64,000 bases of DNA from Sedimenticola selenatireducens (GCF_007625115.1 NZ_VMNH01000023.1:1-64000), one strand, 5' to 3'. Shown: positions 17,261 to 27,003, counted from the stretch's first letter. Notes: generated by a model not told the origin, from the letters alone. Translations and numbers: made by a program.

Positions 17261-20155
17261 TTACGCTTTGCTGATCTTGCAGAGACTGCACTTGGTTTCC
17301 TGCATCTGAGTCACCGAGTCATAACCATAGGTCATGGCACTATTGGCGGCTTCACCCAGCACAACAGGGTCAGCACCTGCAGGATACTTGGAACGCAGAT
17401 CCTTACCCTCGAAGTGTCCACCAAAGTGGAACGGCATAAAGGCGACACCTGACGCAACACGACGGGTAATCATTGCCTTCACCTTCACCTTGGTTCCTTC
17501 GGCACCCTCAACCCAGACATCATCGCCTTCTTTCACGCCTGCATTGTTCGCATCACGTGGATGAATCTCGACAAACATATCTTGTTGTAATTCAGCCAAC
17601 CAAGGATTGGAGCGCGTCTCATCACCACCCCCCTCATACTCAACCAAACGACCTGAGGTAAGAATAATGGGGTAATCTTTTGAGTAATCCTTGGCCTGAA
17701 TAGAGCCATAGCGAGTCGGCAGACGGTAGAACGACTTCCGATCTTCATAAGTCGGGTATTTCTCAACCAGGTCACGTCGACTGGTGTAGAGTGGCTCACG
17801 ATGGACAGGCACGGGATCAGGGAATGTCCAGACTACGGTACGTGCTTTGGCATTACCAAAGGGGGCACAACCATGTTTGATCGCCACACGCTGGATGCCA
17901 CCGGAAAGATCCGTCTTCCAATTTTTACCCTCAGCAAGTTTTTGCTCATCGGGTGTCAGGTCATTCCACCAACCCAGTTTCTTCAGCAACTTATCGGTGA
18001 ACTCGGGATAACCATCTTTGATCTCCGACCCCTTGGAATACGAACCATTGGCCAGCAAACTCTCACCGTTACGCTCAACGCCAAATCGGGCACGGAAGGT
18101 CAGACCACCATCAGCGACTGCCTTACTGGGATCATACAGATTGGGTGTACCCGGATGCCCCATCTCAGCAGTACCCCAACAGGGCCAGGGCAGGCCAAAG
18201 TATTCACCATCGCAGGCCCCGCCTTCGGCTAACAACGTATCGTAGTTGAAGTTACCCCAGTTCTGCTGTTGCTTCTTCATCCGTTCAGGACTTTGACCGG
18301 TATAACCAATGGTCCACATGCCCTTGTTGAATTCACGGGTAATGTCTTCGATCAGCGGCTCTTCACCATTGATCTTAACGTTCTTAAACAGCTGTTCAGC
18401 AAATCCAAGTTTCTTGGAAAGTTTATACATGATGGTCTGATCAGGCAGCGACTCAAACAGGGGTTCGATGACCTTGTCCCGCCACTGCAATGACCGATTG
18501 GATGCCGTCACGGAACCGTAGGTTTCAAATTGCGTGGCCGCCGGCAACAGATAGACACCATCGGTTCGATCATGCATCACCGCAGAGACGGTCGGATAGG
18601 GATCAATGATCACCATCATGTCCAGTTTCTCCATGGCCTTCTTCATCTCTTTGCCACGGGTCTGACTGTTGGGTGCATGTCCCCAGAAAACCATTGCCCG
18701 TAGATTATCCTTCTGGGCAATATTTCCCTTCTCTTCCAAGACACCGTCAATCCAGCGTGACACTGGGATACCATTGGTATACATGGGACTGATGTCTTTA
18801 TCCTTACTCTTCTCATAAGAGGCCGAATCGAATTGACCTTTTATCCAGTCAAGATCCACACCCCAAACTTTTGACCAGTGGCCCCACGCGCCGGCAGAAA
18901 GCCCATAGTAACCTGGTAGCGTATGTGAAAGGACACCAAAATCGGTGGCTCCCTGAACATTATCATGTCCCCGGAAAATATTAGTTCCACCACCCGAGAC
19001 ACCCACATTACCCAGCGCTAACTGGAAGGCACAATAAGCCCGTGTGTTGTTATTACCAACCGTGTGCTGAGTACCACCCATACACCAGATAAAGGTACCC
19101 GGACGGTTGTCAGCCATTGCCTTGGCGGCAGCAAATACTTGGTTTTCAGGTACGCCCGTTACCCGCTCAACTTCATCCGGGGTCCACTTGGCGACTTCCG
19201 CCTTCACCTCATCCAGACCGTAAACCCGCTGACTGATGTACTCTTTGTCTTCCCAGCCATTTTTGAAAATATGGTAGAGCATGCCCCAAATGATCGGCAC
19301 ATCGGTTCCAGGACGAATTTGCAGGAAGTGATCAGCATGGGCTGCCGTCCGGGTAAACCGGGGATCAATCACTATCACGGGTGCATTGTTCTGCTCTTTC
19401 GCCTTAAAAATATGCTGCAGAGCAATCGGGTGGGCTTCAGCAGGATTACTGCCTATCAACAGAATCGCTTGTGAATGGTGGATGTCATTATAGGAGTTGG
19501 TCATCGCACCGTAGCCCCAGGTGTTGGCAACACCGGCAACCGTGGTGGAGTGACAGATTCGTGCCTGATGATCTACATTGTTGGTGCCCCACATGGCCGC
19601 CAACTTACGAAATGTATAGGCTTGTTCGTTGTTGTGCTTGGCTGAACCAAGCCAGTAAACTGAATCAGGGCCCGACTCATTACGGATCTGCAACATCTTG
19701 TCACCGATCTCATTGATCGCCTCATCCCAACTGACCCGTTTCCATTTACCATCAACCAGTTTGGTCGGATACTTCAGGCGACGTTCGCCGTGTCCATGCT
19801 CACGCACTGAAGCACCCTTGGCACAATGCGCACCCCGATTGAACGGATGATCAAACGCGGGCTCCTGACCCGTCCAGACACCGTTTTGTACCTCTGCCAC
19901 AATGCCGCAACCCACGGAGCAGTGCGTGCAGATGGTCTTCACCTGCTGAGTAGAACCCGCCGGTGCGGATTGCGCCTCAACCTTTTTCATAATGCCCGGT
20001 GTAAATCCACCCGCCAATACCGCACCCCCTGTCATCAGACTGGAGTTGCGCAGGAAGGCACGTCGGCTGATTGCATTACCTTTGACTTTTGTCGACTGCT
20101 GTGTGGCATCAGACGGTAGTCCAGGTTTCTGATCTAATCGTTTCTTCAGTTTCAT
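17261..20155 (-). CDS. fdhA: Formate dehydrogenase catalytic subunit, Mo/W bis-MGD, cysteine type
   Basis: 964 residues. A Tat signal (SRRAFLRNS, about 30-38) targets it to the periplasm. A 4Fe-4S cluster is formed by Cys76, Cys79, Cys83 and Cys111. The metal ligand is Cys201 in QARICHSTTV, where the E. coli enzyme has selenocysteine, so no UGA recoding is needed. Molybdopterin oxidoreductase and dinucleotide-binding domains fill the rest, and the C-terminus has a short extra cysteine pair (CSLCK). It oxidises formate to CO2. The small Tat protein precedes it by 30 bp and fdhB follows. Confidence 0.95.
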   Translation of the reverse strand: MKLKKRLDQKPGLPSDATQQSTKVKGNAISRRAFLRNSSLMTGGAVLAGGFTPGIMKKVEAQSAPAGSTQQVKTICTHCSVGCGIVAEVQNGVWTGQEPAFDHPFNRGAHCAKGASVREHGHGERRLKYPTKLVDGKWKRVSWDEAINEIGDKMLQIRNESGPDSVYWLGSAKHNNEQAYTFRKLAAMWGTNNVDHQARICHSTTVAGVANTWGYGAMTNSYNDIHHSQAILLIGSNPAEAHPIALQHIFKAKEQNNAPVIVIDPRFTRTAAHADHFLQIRPGTDVPIIWGMLYHIFKNGWEDKEYISQRVYGLDEVKAEVAKWTPDEVERVTGVPENQVFAAAKAMADNRPGTFIWCMGGTQHTVGNNNTRAYCAFQLALGNVGVSGGGTNIFRGHDNVQGATDFGVLSHTLPGYYGLSAGAWGHWSKVWGVDLDWIKGQFDSASYEKSKDKDISPMYTNGIPVSRWIDGVLEEKGNIAQKDNLRAMVFWGHAPNSQTRGKEMKKAMEKLDMMVIIDPYPTVSAVMHDRTDGVYLLPAATQFETYGSVTASNRSLQWRDKVIEPLFESLPDQTIMYKLSKKLGFAEQLFKNVKINGEEPLIEDITREFNKGMWTIGYTGQSPERMKKQQQNWGNFNYDTLLAEGGACDGEYFGLPWPCWGTAEMGHPGTPNLYDPSKAVADGGLTFRARFGVERNGESLLANGSYSKGSEIKDGYPEFTDKLLKKLGWWNDLTPDEQKLAEGKNWKTDLSGGIQRVAIKHGCAPFGNAKARTVVWTFPDPVPVHREPLYTSRRDLVEKYPTYEDRKSFYRLPTRYGSIQAKDYSKDYPIILTSGRLVEYEGGGDETRSNPWLAELQQDMFVEIHPRDANNAGVKEGDDVWVEGAEGTKVKVKAMITRRVASGVAFMPFHFGGHFEGKDLRSKYPAGADPVVLGEAANSAMTYGYDSVTQMQETKCSLCKISKA

Positions 20156-20185
20156 CTCTATCCCCTGTTACGCTACCGGAGCGAC

Positions 20186-20395
20186 TCAGCTAGCCATTGT
20201 TTTGTAGTAATCAAGGATGTGCTGAGTCAGGTGATACCCTTTCTGCCCTTCCTCTTTCGTAGCGACATCACTCTCCACCGCCAGCACAGTACCCGGTAGT
20301 ACAGCCGCTGCGGCCACACCCACTCCGGTCACCAGTGAACCACGAATAAATTTTCGCCGATCGGTAGCCAGCGCTTGCTTCTTATCTTTTTTCAT
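20186..20395 (-). CDS. Small Tat-signal protein of formate dehydrogenase operons
   Basis: 69 residues: a twin-arginine leader (DRRKFIRGS, about 12-20) with a hydrophobic stretch, then a short charged segment. It matches the small 'formate dehydrogenase region Tat target' family that sits directly before fdhA in many proteobacteria. A good ribosome site (GGAGGAG) precedes the ATG. The function is not established; a small partner or maturation subunit of FdhAB is the usual guess. Confidence 0.8.
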   Translation of the reverse strand: MKKDKKQALATDRRKFIRGSLVTGVGVAAAAVLPGTVLAVESDVATKEEGQKGYHLTQHILDYYKTMAS

Positions 20396-20427
20396 TACGT
20401 CTCCTCCACGAGAGGGATAAAGGGTGA

Positions 20428-21090
20428 TTAAACCTGCATAGCCAGGTAACGCGCTTCCAGCTCGACAAATGAAATACCGAAGCGACCTACTGCCCGATAA
20501 AATACTGCCGATTTCGCTTGACTGAGATCGTTAAAAAAGCGCTGCGCCCAACCTGACATATGTGTATTGAAGAAGTGTGCTTGCCGTTCATGGGACTGGC
20601 CTTCAAGGATCAACAATTGCATCACCTCACAAAGCGCCGCCATATGGTCTTCTGGTTCATGGACGTCAGGATCACGCTGGAAACCCAGGGCGAACAGATC
20701 ATCGCGCAATCGACCCAGGGGACGCTCCATTAGAAATCCCGTGAGATACCAGGAGCCATAAGGAACCAACTCACCCCGACCCAAACCAATAAAGAGATCA
20801 TGAAACTCATCATCAATCGATTCTGTTCGACAAGTGGCTGCCGCCAGTCCAAGCATCGACATGGAGAGCGCCATCTCACCACCGGCCTGGTCAATGGATG
20901 AGAAGCCTGCAATCTGTTCCAGCACGCGCTGATCAGGCGTTCTGGCAAGTAATGCGGCCAATACGCCATAGGCACCTGCACGGTAGCCCTGCTCCTCAGA
21001 GAGCATCGACCCATTATGGGCATGCAGCTCGTTAGTCTGAACGTCCTCTGCTATTAATTCACTCTGCATCGCTTCACTCTGATTTGCCAT
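20428..21090 (-). CDS. TorD/DmsD-family chaperone for the formate dehydrogenase
   Basis: 220 residues from the ATG at 21090 (GAGGAAG upstream); the frame is open to 21120. All-helical TorD family features are visible, including the E-P-E-D-H-M stretch near 150 that belongs to the family signature. Such chaperones bind the Tat leader and help insert the bis-MGD cofactor into the apo-enzyme in the cytoplasm. Its place between the FeS protein and the Tat target/fdhA supports a role with FdhA. Confidence 0.85.
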   Translation of the reverse strand: MANQSEAMQSELIAEDVQTNELHAHNGSMLSEEQGYRAGAYGVLAALLARTPDQRVLEQIAGFSSIDQAGGEMALSMSMLGLAAATCRTESIDDEFHDLFIGLGRGELVPYGSWYLTGFLMERPLGRLRDDLFALGFQRDPDVHEPEDHMAALCEVMQLLILEGQSHERQAHFFNTHMSGWAQRFFNDLSQAKSAVFYRAVGRFGISFVELEARYLAMQV

Positions 21091-21185
21091 CACAACTTCC
21101 TCAGGAATTATATTGAGCAATCAATGGGCCAATAAGGCATGGAAAAAAATGACAAAAAGGGAGTGAAATAACCTATTCACCATCC

Positions 21186-22811
21186 TCATTGGAGCGTTTC
21201 GCCCATCATTCCCTGGGCCATCGCCTCAGGATCTTGCGCAATATCCACCACCCGGCAATCCTGACACAGAGTCAGACGATTCCGGGATCGGGCGTCTTTA
21301 AACATCCAGTGGCCTTCTAGTTTTTTAAGCATATTCTCGATCACAGAACGGGTTGCAAACGGTTTGCCGCATTCGGTACAGCAGAACGGTGGCTCTTCAT
21401 GTAACAGACGAATCTTCGCCCTCGCCTCACGATCAAACAGCAGCCGGGGGGTAATCCAGATGGCATCTTCAGGACAGGTGCGAGTACACATACCGCACTG
21501 AATACAGTTCGCCTCGATAAAGCGAAGCTGAGGTGCGTCCTGCCCGGCCAGCAACGCCTTACCAGGACAAGCCCCCACACAGGAGAGGCAGAGGGTGCAA
21601 GCACTGGCATCTACCTGCGCCATACCAAATGGCGCGCCTACTGAGAGACTCGCCATCGGTCGCGCTCGCGCCGCTTGTTCAAACAAGTGATCTATCGCCA
21701 TGTAGGCGGTTGGCCGTTTGCCCCCCAAACCAGAGAAATTGGCCTGTTTAATGGCTGGCATGTGCACCTCGGGCCCGCTGCACTCAACAGCCTGCTTATC
21801 AACCAGCCGTAGGGCCGAGCTGGGATAGCCCATGGCAGACAGCAGTTCTTGAGCCGTAACAAACTGCTGTTGCAAGGCATCCAGAACGCGTTGGGGCATG
21901 GCATCGTCTTCAAGCAACCAGACACTACTGGCACCATAGGCCAGCGCAGAAAGCCACACCTCCAAACCCACACTGGCCAACTCCTCAATCCTTATCGGGA
22001 GGTGATTCCCCTGAAGCGGAATATCCGTCACCTCATCCTGAGTCGTGAAAACGACTATCGGGTCAATACCACCCGCTTCGCGGTAGTGCTTCAGCATCAA
22101 CCGTATCTGTTCCAGCGTATCTTTCGCCTGTGGATAGCTGTAACGCATGGCACCACTCGGACAGACCGTGGCACACACACCACCACCCTGACAACGATTC
22201 GAATCCACCGTAACTTTTTCAAGCAGTGAACTGATCGCCTCTGCCGGGCAAGCCTCTATACAACGGGTACAAGCAACATGCCCAGAACGTTTATGCGCAC
22301 AGATTGATGCGTCATAATTGAAATAACGTGGCTTATCAAAGACACCTACCAGATCACGCAACTGCTCATCCGCCTCAATCAGACTCAGCTCATCGGTCTT
22401 TGCAACGATATAACCCGGTGGCTTCATGGGCATGGTTAACTGCGGCTCTAACCCCAGATCCAGAATCAGATCAGCCGATAATGTCTCGGCATTGGGTTTT
22501 CCGGCCTCACCCAACTGAACAGTGAAGGCACCTAAATGGCCGGTTATCTGCACAGACCTACCACCCTGCGAAATAACCGGAACACCGGGCAACTCTTCCC
22601 CTTCAAGCAACAATAGTTGCGGCTGTAGCGGTGCCGTTAAACGTGGCGCAAACTCCATCGCTTCCACGTTACCAATGACAATGACGCGTCCTCGTGACTG
22701 AAACTCCACCAGATCGGTCGGCTCTAGTACTACCTGTTGTGCTGCCGAAAGTGCCGCCTCTTTGGCCTTGGCATTTCTGACTTTTCTGGAATCTGTTATC
22801 TGGTCACTCAT
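21186..22811 (-). CDS. Multi-cluster 4Fe-4S protein of the formate dehydrogenase operon
   Basis: 541 residues, soluble. Four ferredoxin-type cysteine groups are seen: two near 170-225 (CTRCIEACPAEA, then CQGGGVCATVCP) and two near 400-450 (CTLCLSCVGACP, CIQCGMCTRTCP). A C-terminal zinc-ribbon-like pair follows (CCTECGKPF and CQDC). It overlaps the DUF3306 gene by 8 bp and belongs to a conserved DUF3305-DUF3306-ferredoxin-TorD-fdhA gene string. A role in cytoplasmic electron delivery or in maturation of the enzyme is likely; the exact reaction is unknown. Confidence 0.8.
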   Translation of the reverse strand: MSDQITDSRKVRNAKAKEAALSAAQQVVLEPTDLVEFQSRGRVIVIGNVEAMEFAPRLTAPLQPQLLLLEGEELPGVPVISQGGRSVQITGHLGAFTVQLGEAGKPNAETLSADLILDLGLEPQLTMPMKPPGYIVAKTDELSLIEADEQLRDLVGVFDKPRYFNYDASICAHKRSGHVACTRCIEACPAEAISSLLEKVTVDSNRCQGGGVCATVCPSGAMRYSYPQAKDTLEQIRLMLKHYREAGGIDPIVVFTTQDEVTDIPLQGNHLPIRIEELASVGLEVWLSALAYGASSVWLLEDDAMPQRVLDALQQQFVTAQELLSAMGYPSSALRLVDKQAVECSGPEVHMPAIKQANFSGLGGKRPTAYMAIDHLFEQAARARPMASLSVGAPFGMAQVDASACTLCLSCVGACPGKALLAGQDAPQLRFIEANCIQCGMCTRTCPEDAIWITPRLLFDREARAKIRLLHEEPPFCCTECGKPFATRSVIENMLKKLEGHWMFKDARSRNRLTLCQDCRVVDIAQDPEAMAQGMMGETLQ

Positions 22812-23409
22812 TTTCTATCCTGCCTTCTGTCTCGGGTTGCTCAGCCATCAGCAAATCATCCACATTTGATTCGTCTGGAAATCCATCTAACAAAGGTATG
22901 GCTTCATTATTTGGCTCTTCCGCAACGTCTACCCCACTCACACCATCTGCCGCCTGCTGATCGTTATCTTCTGCAGCTACTTCAGCATCCGATTCCAACT
23001 GCAGCGCAGCCTCGAGCTTCTCTTTTGCAACAGCCATCTGATGCCGCATATCCGAGGTAATAATCGAACCCAATTTGGCAAAGCTGGTAAAGTCATCGGC
23101 ATAATCATCAAGGCCATCACAGACATTGAAAGAGGCACTGTGAAACAGCTTTCTGAGGGCCTGCTGACGTAATGCCTCACTGACTTTCTCAGAGAAAAAA
23201 ACGCTGTAATCAGACGCTTCAGTCAGCGATTCAATCGGCGGCATATCTTCATCACTGAGAGGCGGGGCTTCAACAGTGGCCTCATCATCCGAAGTAGCCA
23301 TTTCCGTTGATTCGTCCTGTTGCTGTGTGGCCTGTTTCATTCTTGACCAGCGCGAGATGAATCCACCCTGATCCTCAGCAATAGAATATTCCCGATCGCG
23401 ACTACTCAT
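22804..23409 (-). CDS. DUF3306 family protein
   Basis: 201 residues. The N-terminus (about 15-26) has the family's FISRWSRMKQ-type motif, followed by an acidic region and a central helical core (about 60-120). The C-terminus is acidic and low-complexity, rich in E, D and A. It overlaps DUF3305 by ATGA and the FeS gene by 8 bp. DUF3306 proteins occur next to DUF3305 in formate dehydrogenase operons; their function is not known. Confidence 0.75.
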   Translation of the reverse strand: MSSRDREYSIAEDQGGFISRWSRMKQATQQQDESTEMATSDDEATVEAPPLSDEDMPPIESLTEASDYSVFFSEKVSEALRQQALRKLFHSASFNVCDGLDDYADDFTSFAKLGSIITSDMRHQMAVAKEKLEAALQLESDAEVAAEDNDQQAADGVSGVDVAEEPNNEAIPLLDGFPDESNVDDLLMAEQPETEGRIENE

Positions 23410-23930
23410 TGCTCACGCCCACTCTTGTCATTCGCACTCCAATCCGTTAAACGTCGCTTCTTTTTCAACACAGGTACATAGTGATTCAGCACAAACAGCT
23501 CACACCACCGATATAACTCCGGGGGAATCGCAACGGCATACACCATCTCATCACACTCCAGATAGGCGTGTGCCTCATCAAAACTGAGTGAGACAACCTT
23601 TGGCACCGGAACACCCTGATCATCTTCTGTGGCAATGACAAAGCAGCGCGGGGAATCAGAACAAAGATTGTGGTAATAGCTTTCACACTCATCCACATGC
23701 AGCTGCAGTTGATAACCGCTATTGAGGAATTGCTGTGTCTCCCCCTGCTCGTGTATCAACGTGACCTGATGTGATGCAGCGGCCTCACTCCACAGTTGAG
23801 CCGTCACGCCCACGGCCGTCCAAGAGGCATCAAGCCACGGGCTCTGACAAGGCTTGCGCTCCATAACGACCGAGATTAAGAATTCAGAGGGGACGCTCTC
23901 ATCTAAATCCTCAACAGGCTCTTGAAACAT
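23406..23930 (-). CDS. DUF3305 family protein, first gene of the formate dehydrogenase operon
   Basis: 174 residues, soluble, with the family start (VVMERKPCQSPWLDASW, about 22-38). The C-terminal segment (WCELFVLNHYVPVLKKKRR) is also typical. It is the first gene of the ten-gene minus-strand operon; a good sigma-54 promoter lies about 40-58 bp upstream of its ATG. Function unknown; it is conserved with DUF3306. Confidence 0.75.
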   Translation of the reverse strand: MFQEPVEDLDESVPSEFLISVVMERKPCQSPWLDASWTAVGVTAQLWSEAAASHQVTLIHEQGETQQFLNSGYQLQLHVDECESYYHNLCSDSPRCFVIATEDDQGVPVPKVVSLSFDEAHAYLECDEMVYAVAIPPELYRWCELFVLNHYVPVLKKKRRLTDWSANDKSGREQ

Positions 23931-23969
23931 GGCCGACCACCTCTTTATTGCATAATGTGTTACGGTTTC

Positions 23970-23988
23970 GACGCAAAGACCGTACCAG
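23970..23988 (-). promoter_or_regulatory. Sigma-54 (-24/-12) promoter of the formate dehydrogenase operon
   Basis: On the minus strand the sequence reads TGGTACGGTCTTTGCG, against the sigma-54 consensus TGGCACG-N4-TTGCW. GG and GC are exactly 10 bp apart. The -12 element is about 43 bp upstream of the DUF3305 start, so the leader is about 30 nt. It points to RpoN-dependent transcription that needs an enhancer-binding activator. Confidence 0.65.
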
Positions 23989-24142
23989 CCTGCACAAAGC
24001 CAGTTTTTCAGCCCCGCTGACGCTTATTACCCCAGACAATAAAATATAAAAGCGATGAAAATTGCGGCAAAATGTCACAGTCCATCTGGACTAACTGAGA
24101 CAAATAGAACCTATCTGCGGTGGCCCTGCGGGTTGTAAATCG

Positions 24143-24155
24143 AGACAATTTGTCT
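24143..24155. promoter_or_regulatory. Palindrome AGACAATTTGTCT, candidate enhancer site between fdh and moaA
   Basis: A perfect palindrome with 6-bp arms in the 23931-24241 divergent region. A related half (AGACAAAT) lies at 24098-24105, and AGTCCA-TC-TGGACT at 24079-24092 is another perfect palindrome. The 11-mer GAGACAATTTG recurs upstream of mobB (39678-39688), and the 9-mer CAATTTGTC recurs upstream of the HTH/PBP regulator (34501-34509). It is a candidate binding site for a shared regulator. No gene is visible in the gap. Confidence 0.45.
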
Positions 24156-24187
24156 AATCAGCCCACTACTGCAATAACCCTAGTAAA

Positions 24188-24204
24188 TGGGTATGGTATT
24201 TGCC
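24188..24204 (+). promoter_or_regulatory. Weak sigma-54-like promoter of moaA
   Basis: GGGTATGGTATTTGCC has GG and GC 10 bp apart and the TTGC of the -12 element, but the -24 half is poor. It lies about 40 bp before the moaA ATG. Its near twin (AGGTATGATTTTTGCG) lies before the gene at 34687, which raises the chance that both are real. Confidence 0.4.
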
Positions 24205-24241
24205 TGTAGCTCACTCTAAACTCAGTCTTATAGGAGCACGC

Positions 24242-25270
24242 ATGGATCAAACTCAGGTAAACGGTGTCGACACAAATCTGCATCAGCCACTGATAGACAG
24301 GTACGGCAGGCAGATCAAATACCTCCGGATTTCTGTTACTGACCGGTGTGACCTGCGCTGTGTCTACTGTATGTCAGAAGATATGCAGTTTGTCCCACGC
24401 TCACAGCTTCTCACCTTGGAAGAGTTGCAACGCATCGGAAAAACCTTTGTAGAACTGGGTGTCAACAAGATCAGGATCACGGGTGGCGAACCGCTCACCC
24501 GACGCAATGTCATTCAGCTGTTTGATTCACTCGGTCAACTGGAGGGCCTGAATGACTTCACCCTGACCACCAATGGCACGCTGTTGCCGCAATATGCCAA
24601 AGAGCTCAAATCAGCCGGTGTAACGCGCATCAACATCAGCCTGGATACCCTGCAGCCAGAACGATTCCATGAAATCACCCGGGTGGGGGAAATCAAAAAG
24701 ACACTGGATGGCATCGAAGCCGCACGGACAGTCGGCTTTAAACGCATCAAGATCAACTCGGTCATCCTGAAGAATCGCAACCATGATGAGGTGAATGACC
24801 TGGTCCAGTTCGCCCTGGATCGTGGCATGGATATCAGCTTTATCGAAGAGATGCCCCTCGGTGTTATCAGCGAGCATGATCGTGCGGACGCCTACTATTC
24901 CAGTGACCAAATCCTGCACGATATAGAAAAGCAACACAGCCTGATCCCAACCACTGAAACGACTGGCGGCCCTTCCCGTTACTATCGAATAGATGGCACT
25001 GAAACCCGTGTCGGGTTTATCTCACCCCACAGCCATAACTTTTGTGATAGCTGCAATCGGGTTCGCCTGACCGCAGAGGGTCGCTTGCTGCTCTGCCTGG
25101 GGCAAGAGCATTCTGTTGACCTTCGCCGCGTACTCCGTGCCCATCCACTGGACAACGAACCACTGCGGGATGCCATTATTCAATCGATGGATCTGAAACC
25201 GAAAGGTCATGATTTTGATCTCACATCCCAACCAGTGCTGTTCCGGCATATGAATGCAACAGGCGGTTAG
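24242..25270 (+). CDS. moaA: MoaA, GTP 3',8-cyclase (molybdenum cofactor synthesis)
   Basis: 342 residues from the ATG at 24242, preceded by AGGAG; the frame is open to 24200. The radical SAM motif CDLRCVYC lies near residue 37, with GGEPL near 87. The second, C-terminal 4Fe-4S site is CDSCNRVRL followed by CLG. With MoaC it turns GTP into cyclic pyranopterin monophosphate, the first step of molybdopterin. It lacks the usual C-terminal GG dipeptide only in part, ending in NATGG. It is divergent from the formate dehydrogenase operon, which needs this cofactor. Confidence 0.93.
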   Translation: MDQTQVNGVDTNLHQPLIDRYGRQIKYLRISVTDRCDLRCVYCMSEDMQFVPRSQLLTLEELQRIGKTFVELGVNKIRITGGEPLTRRNVIQLFDSLGQLEGLNDFTLTTNGTLLPQYAKELKSAGVTRINISLDTLQPERFHEITRVGEIKKTLDGIEAARTVGFKRIKINSVILKNRNHDEVNDLVQFALDRGMDISFIEEMPLGVISEHDRADAYYSSDQILHDIEKQHSLIPTTETTGGPSRYYRIDGTETRVGFISPHSHNFCDSCNRVRLTAEGRLLLCLGQEHSVDLRRVLRAHPLDNEPLRDAIIQSMDLKPKGHDFDLTSQPVLFRHMNATGG

Positions 25271-25380
25271 TTCTCCGGAACCAATAACCTCACCAATTTC
25301 AGATGATTTGCATCAACGCAATGATGATTGTCATCTGACATAGTTAGGCTAAGAGGAAAACCAACTGGAGGGACCAGATT

Positions 25381-25659
25381 ATGCTAACACTTGAAGACTG
25401 CCTGGGCCTATGCGAACTGGATGAAGAAGAGATTCTGGCAATCGCAGAGCACGAACACGTCCCGGAAATTGTAGCCCTGGAGATGGCGCAATATATGGTG
25501 CATCTCCCGGAAGGAACTGTAATGATCAAACGAATGATCCTTGAAGATATTCAGCATGCCAAGCAAAATAATAATCAGTCACATGCCGAAGTTCTCGAGA
25601 AAGCGCTGAAACACTTCATCGTGAATCATCCTGAATTTAAAGCTCCATCTACCCAGTAA
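25381..25659 (+). CDS. Small acidic helical protein of unknown function
   Basis: 92 residues, all-helical by composition, no membrane segment or cysteine motif except two N-terminal cysteines (CLGLC). A clear ribosome site (GGAGG) lies just before the ATG. It follows moaA by 110 bp; that gap holds CAGATGA/TCATCTG (25300-25337). Not recognised beyond a small conserved hypothetical protein; its place suggests a link with the formate dehydrogenase region. Confidence 0.6.
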   Translation: MLTLEDCLGLCELDEEEILAIAEHEHVPEIVALEMAQYMVHLPEGTVMIKRMILEDIQHAKQNNNQSHAEVLEKALKHFIVNHPEFKAPSTQ

Positions 25660-25766
25660 ATTTTGAACCCGGGAGCGCAGCCGGTTGTAGAGACATCGAT
25701 TTTTAAGGATGAAACTCTACATGACAGTCTTGCTGCCTCACCCGTCCCAGCCCAGTCTGACAAAAA

Positions 25767-25816
25767 TCCCACTCTCAATTAATCAGTTACTGAGCGACTG
25801 GGAGCATTTTTATTTT
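25767..25816 (+). terminator. Possible weak terminator in the 25660-25977 gap
   Basis: TCCCACTC pairs imperfectly with GAG..TGGGA over a loop of about 17 nt and is followed by TTTTTATTTT. It would end the transcript of the small gene at 25381. The rest of this 318-bp gap shows no gene and nothing else clear. Confidence 0.35.
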
Positions 25817-25977
25817 CCAAGCTTGCCCATTCAGAATAGCCAGCCCCATTAAAAGGAGCGCGTGCTGGCGGACGGTGTTATACCCCCCTTCCACATTCAA
25901 CTCTTTCATATCTACATTTATCAACATTCAATAACTCAGTGACCGTCAATACCCTATTCTGTTGAATCCCTTAAAAC

Positions 25978-27003
25978 TCATGATTTGTTCAGAGGGGCAA
26001 TTTCGTACACCCAATAGCCACTCTGCTGGGCTACCAATTTAACACCCTCCATGCCTTTTGGTCCCTGCTTGTTGAAAGGTAGCAAACGACTTACCAGGCG
26101 ATCACCATCGCTCTCTTCTGTGAGAAAATAGACCCTCACCAACTCTTCCGAAGGGCGCAGTACAGCATAGTGTTTATAACCTTCTTCCTGAAGCCAATCC
26201 TTTACCCGCTGAATCATGCCATGCATATCACCGGTTCCAGGAAAATCCTTGAAACCAATCCCAATCTGATCTGGCATGAGCGTACCAAGTTTATAGGCAT
26301 CCGTAATATTCAGGATCAGCAGCAGCGATTTTTCACCCGACATCTCACGTAAGCGGTTCAATCCCGCATCTGACTCCATAGCAAGTGCGGCTGCATAGCG
26401 TGAAAAAACGTTACCCTCTTTTGCCGATCCGACCTGCCAGAACGCTTGCTCTTTTTTCTCCACCTGATCCTGCTTTGCCAACCACGGCAGTGGTACGATC
26501 AAGGGTGTTGCCTGGTGGGGTATTGTAAGGGGCTGGCACTGACACACAATTGACAAGATACGCATTGTGTCCCACCAACCAAGCACAGGGACATCCCCCT
26601 CGGCCTGCTTCTCCAGCACAGGCACCATCTCTAACAGTGCAGCGAGATTACCTGTTTCATAAAGCACCGGCTCTGCCAGCAGATTATTCCATTGTAGAAG
26701 TACCGGGGATTCAGCATCAGGATAGGCCACATAGGCAACGGCTAAAGGCTGCGTGTTATCAGGCATTTTTAATTGGAAGCGAGACACACTGACGGACTGG
26801 GCTTTTTCACTCGCACCCAGCTCTTTAAAATCGCCAAGCACACCATTGGTTTCCAAATGATACTCATAGACAGGGACAACAGGGCGCATAAGTTCCATCC
26901 CCACCCAAACCAACATCATGATACCGATGGATACCAGCAGAACAGCGGCAAGTGGGTAATGACGTTTGAGCCGCTGTTCTCTCTCAATAGCTATGGCAGT
27001 CAT
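25978..27003 (-). CDS. haoB: HaoB-like membrane-anchored protein next to hydroxylamine oxidoreductase
   Basis: 341 residues with one N-terminal membrane anchor (about 17-37) and a large soluble domain on the outer side, without heme motifs. The start overlaps the haoA stop in ATGA, so the two are translationally coupled. Size, anchor and position fit HaoB, the conserved protein encoded after haoA in ammonia oxidisers and methanotrophs. Its function is not settled. The name rests mainly on context and overall shape, not on a diagnostic motif. Confidence 0.65.
   Translation of the reverse strand: MTAIAIEREQRLKRHYPLAAVLLVSIGIMMLVWVGMELMRPVVPVYEYHLETNGVLGDFKELGASEKAQSVSVSRFQLKMPDNTQPLAVAYVAYPDAESPVLLQWNNLLAEPVLYETGNLAALLEMVPVLEKQAEGDVPVLGWWDTMRILSIVCQCQPLTIPHQATPLIVPLPWLAKQDQVEKKEQAFWQVGSAKEGNVFSRYAAALAMESDAGLNRLREMSGEKSLLLILNITDAYKLGTLMPDQIGIGFKDFPGTGDMHGMIQRVKDWLQEEGYKHYAVLRPSEELVRVYFLTEESDGDRLVSRLLPFNKQGPKGMEGVKLVAQQSGYWVYEIAPLNKS

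Noticed and set aside
19545-19565. Selenocysteine in the formate dehydrogenase
   Set aside because: The ligand codon gives Cys201 and there is no in-frame UGA, so no recoding is needed.
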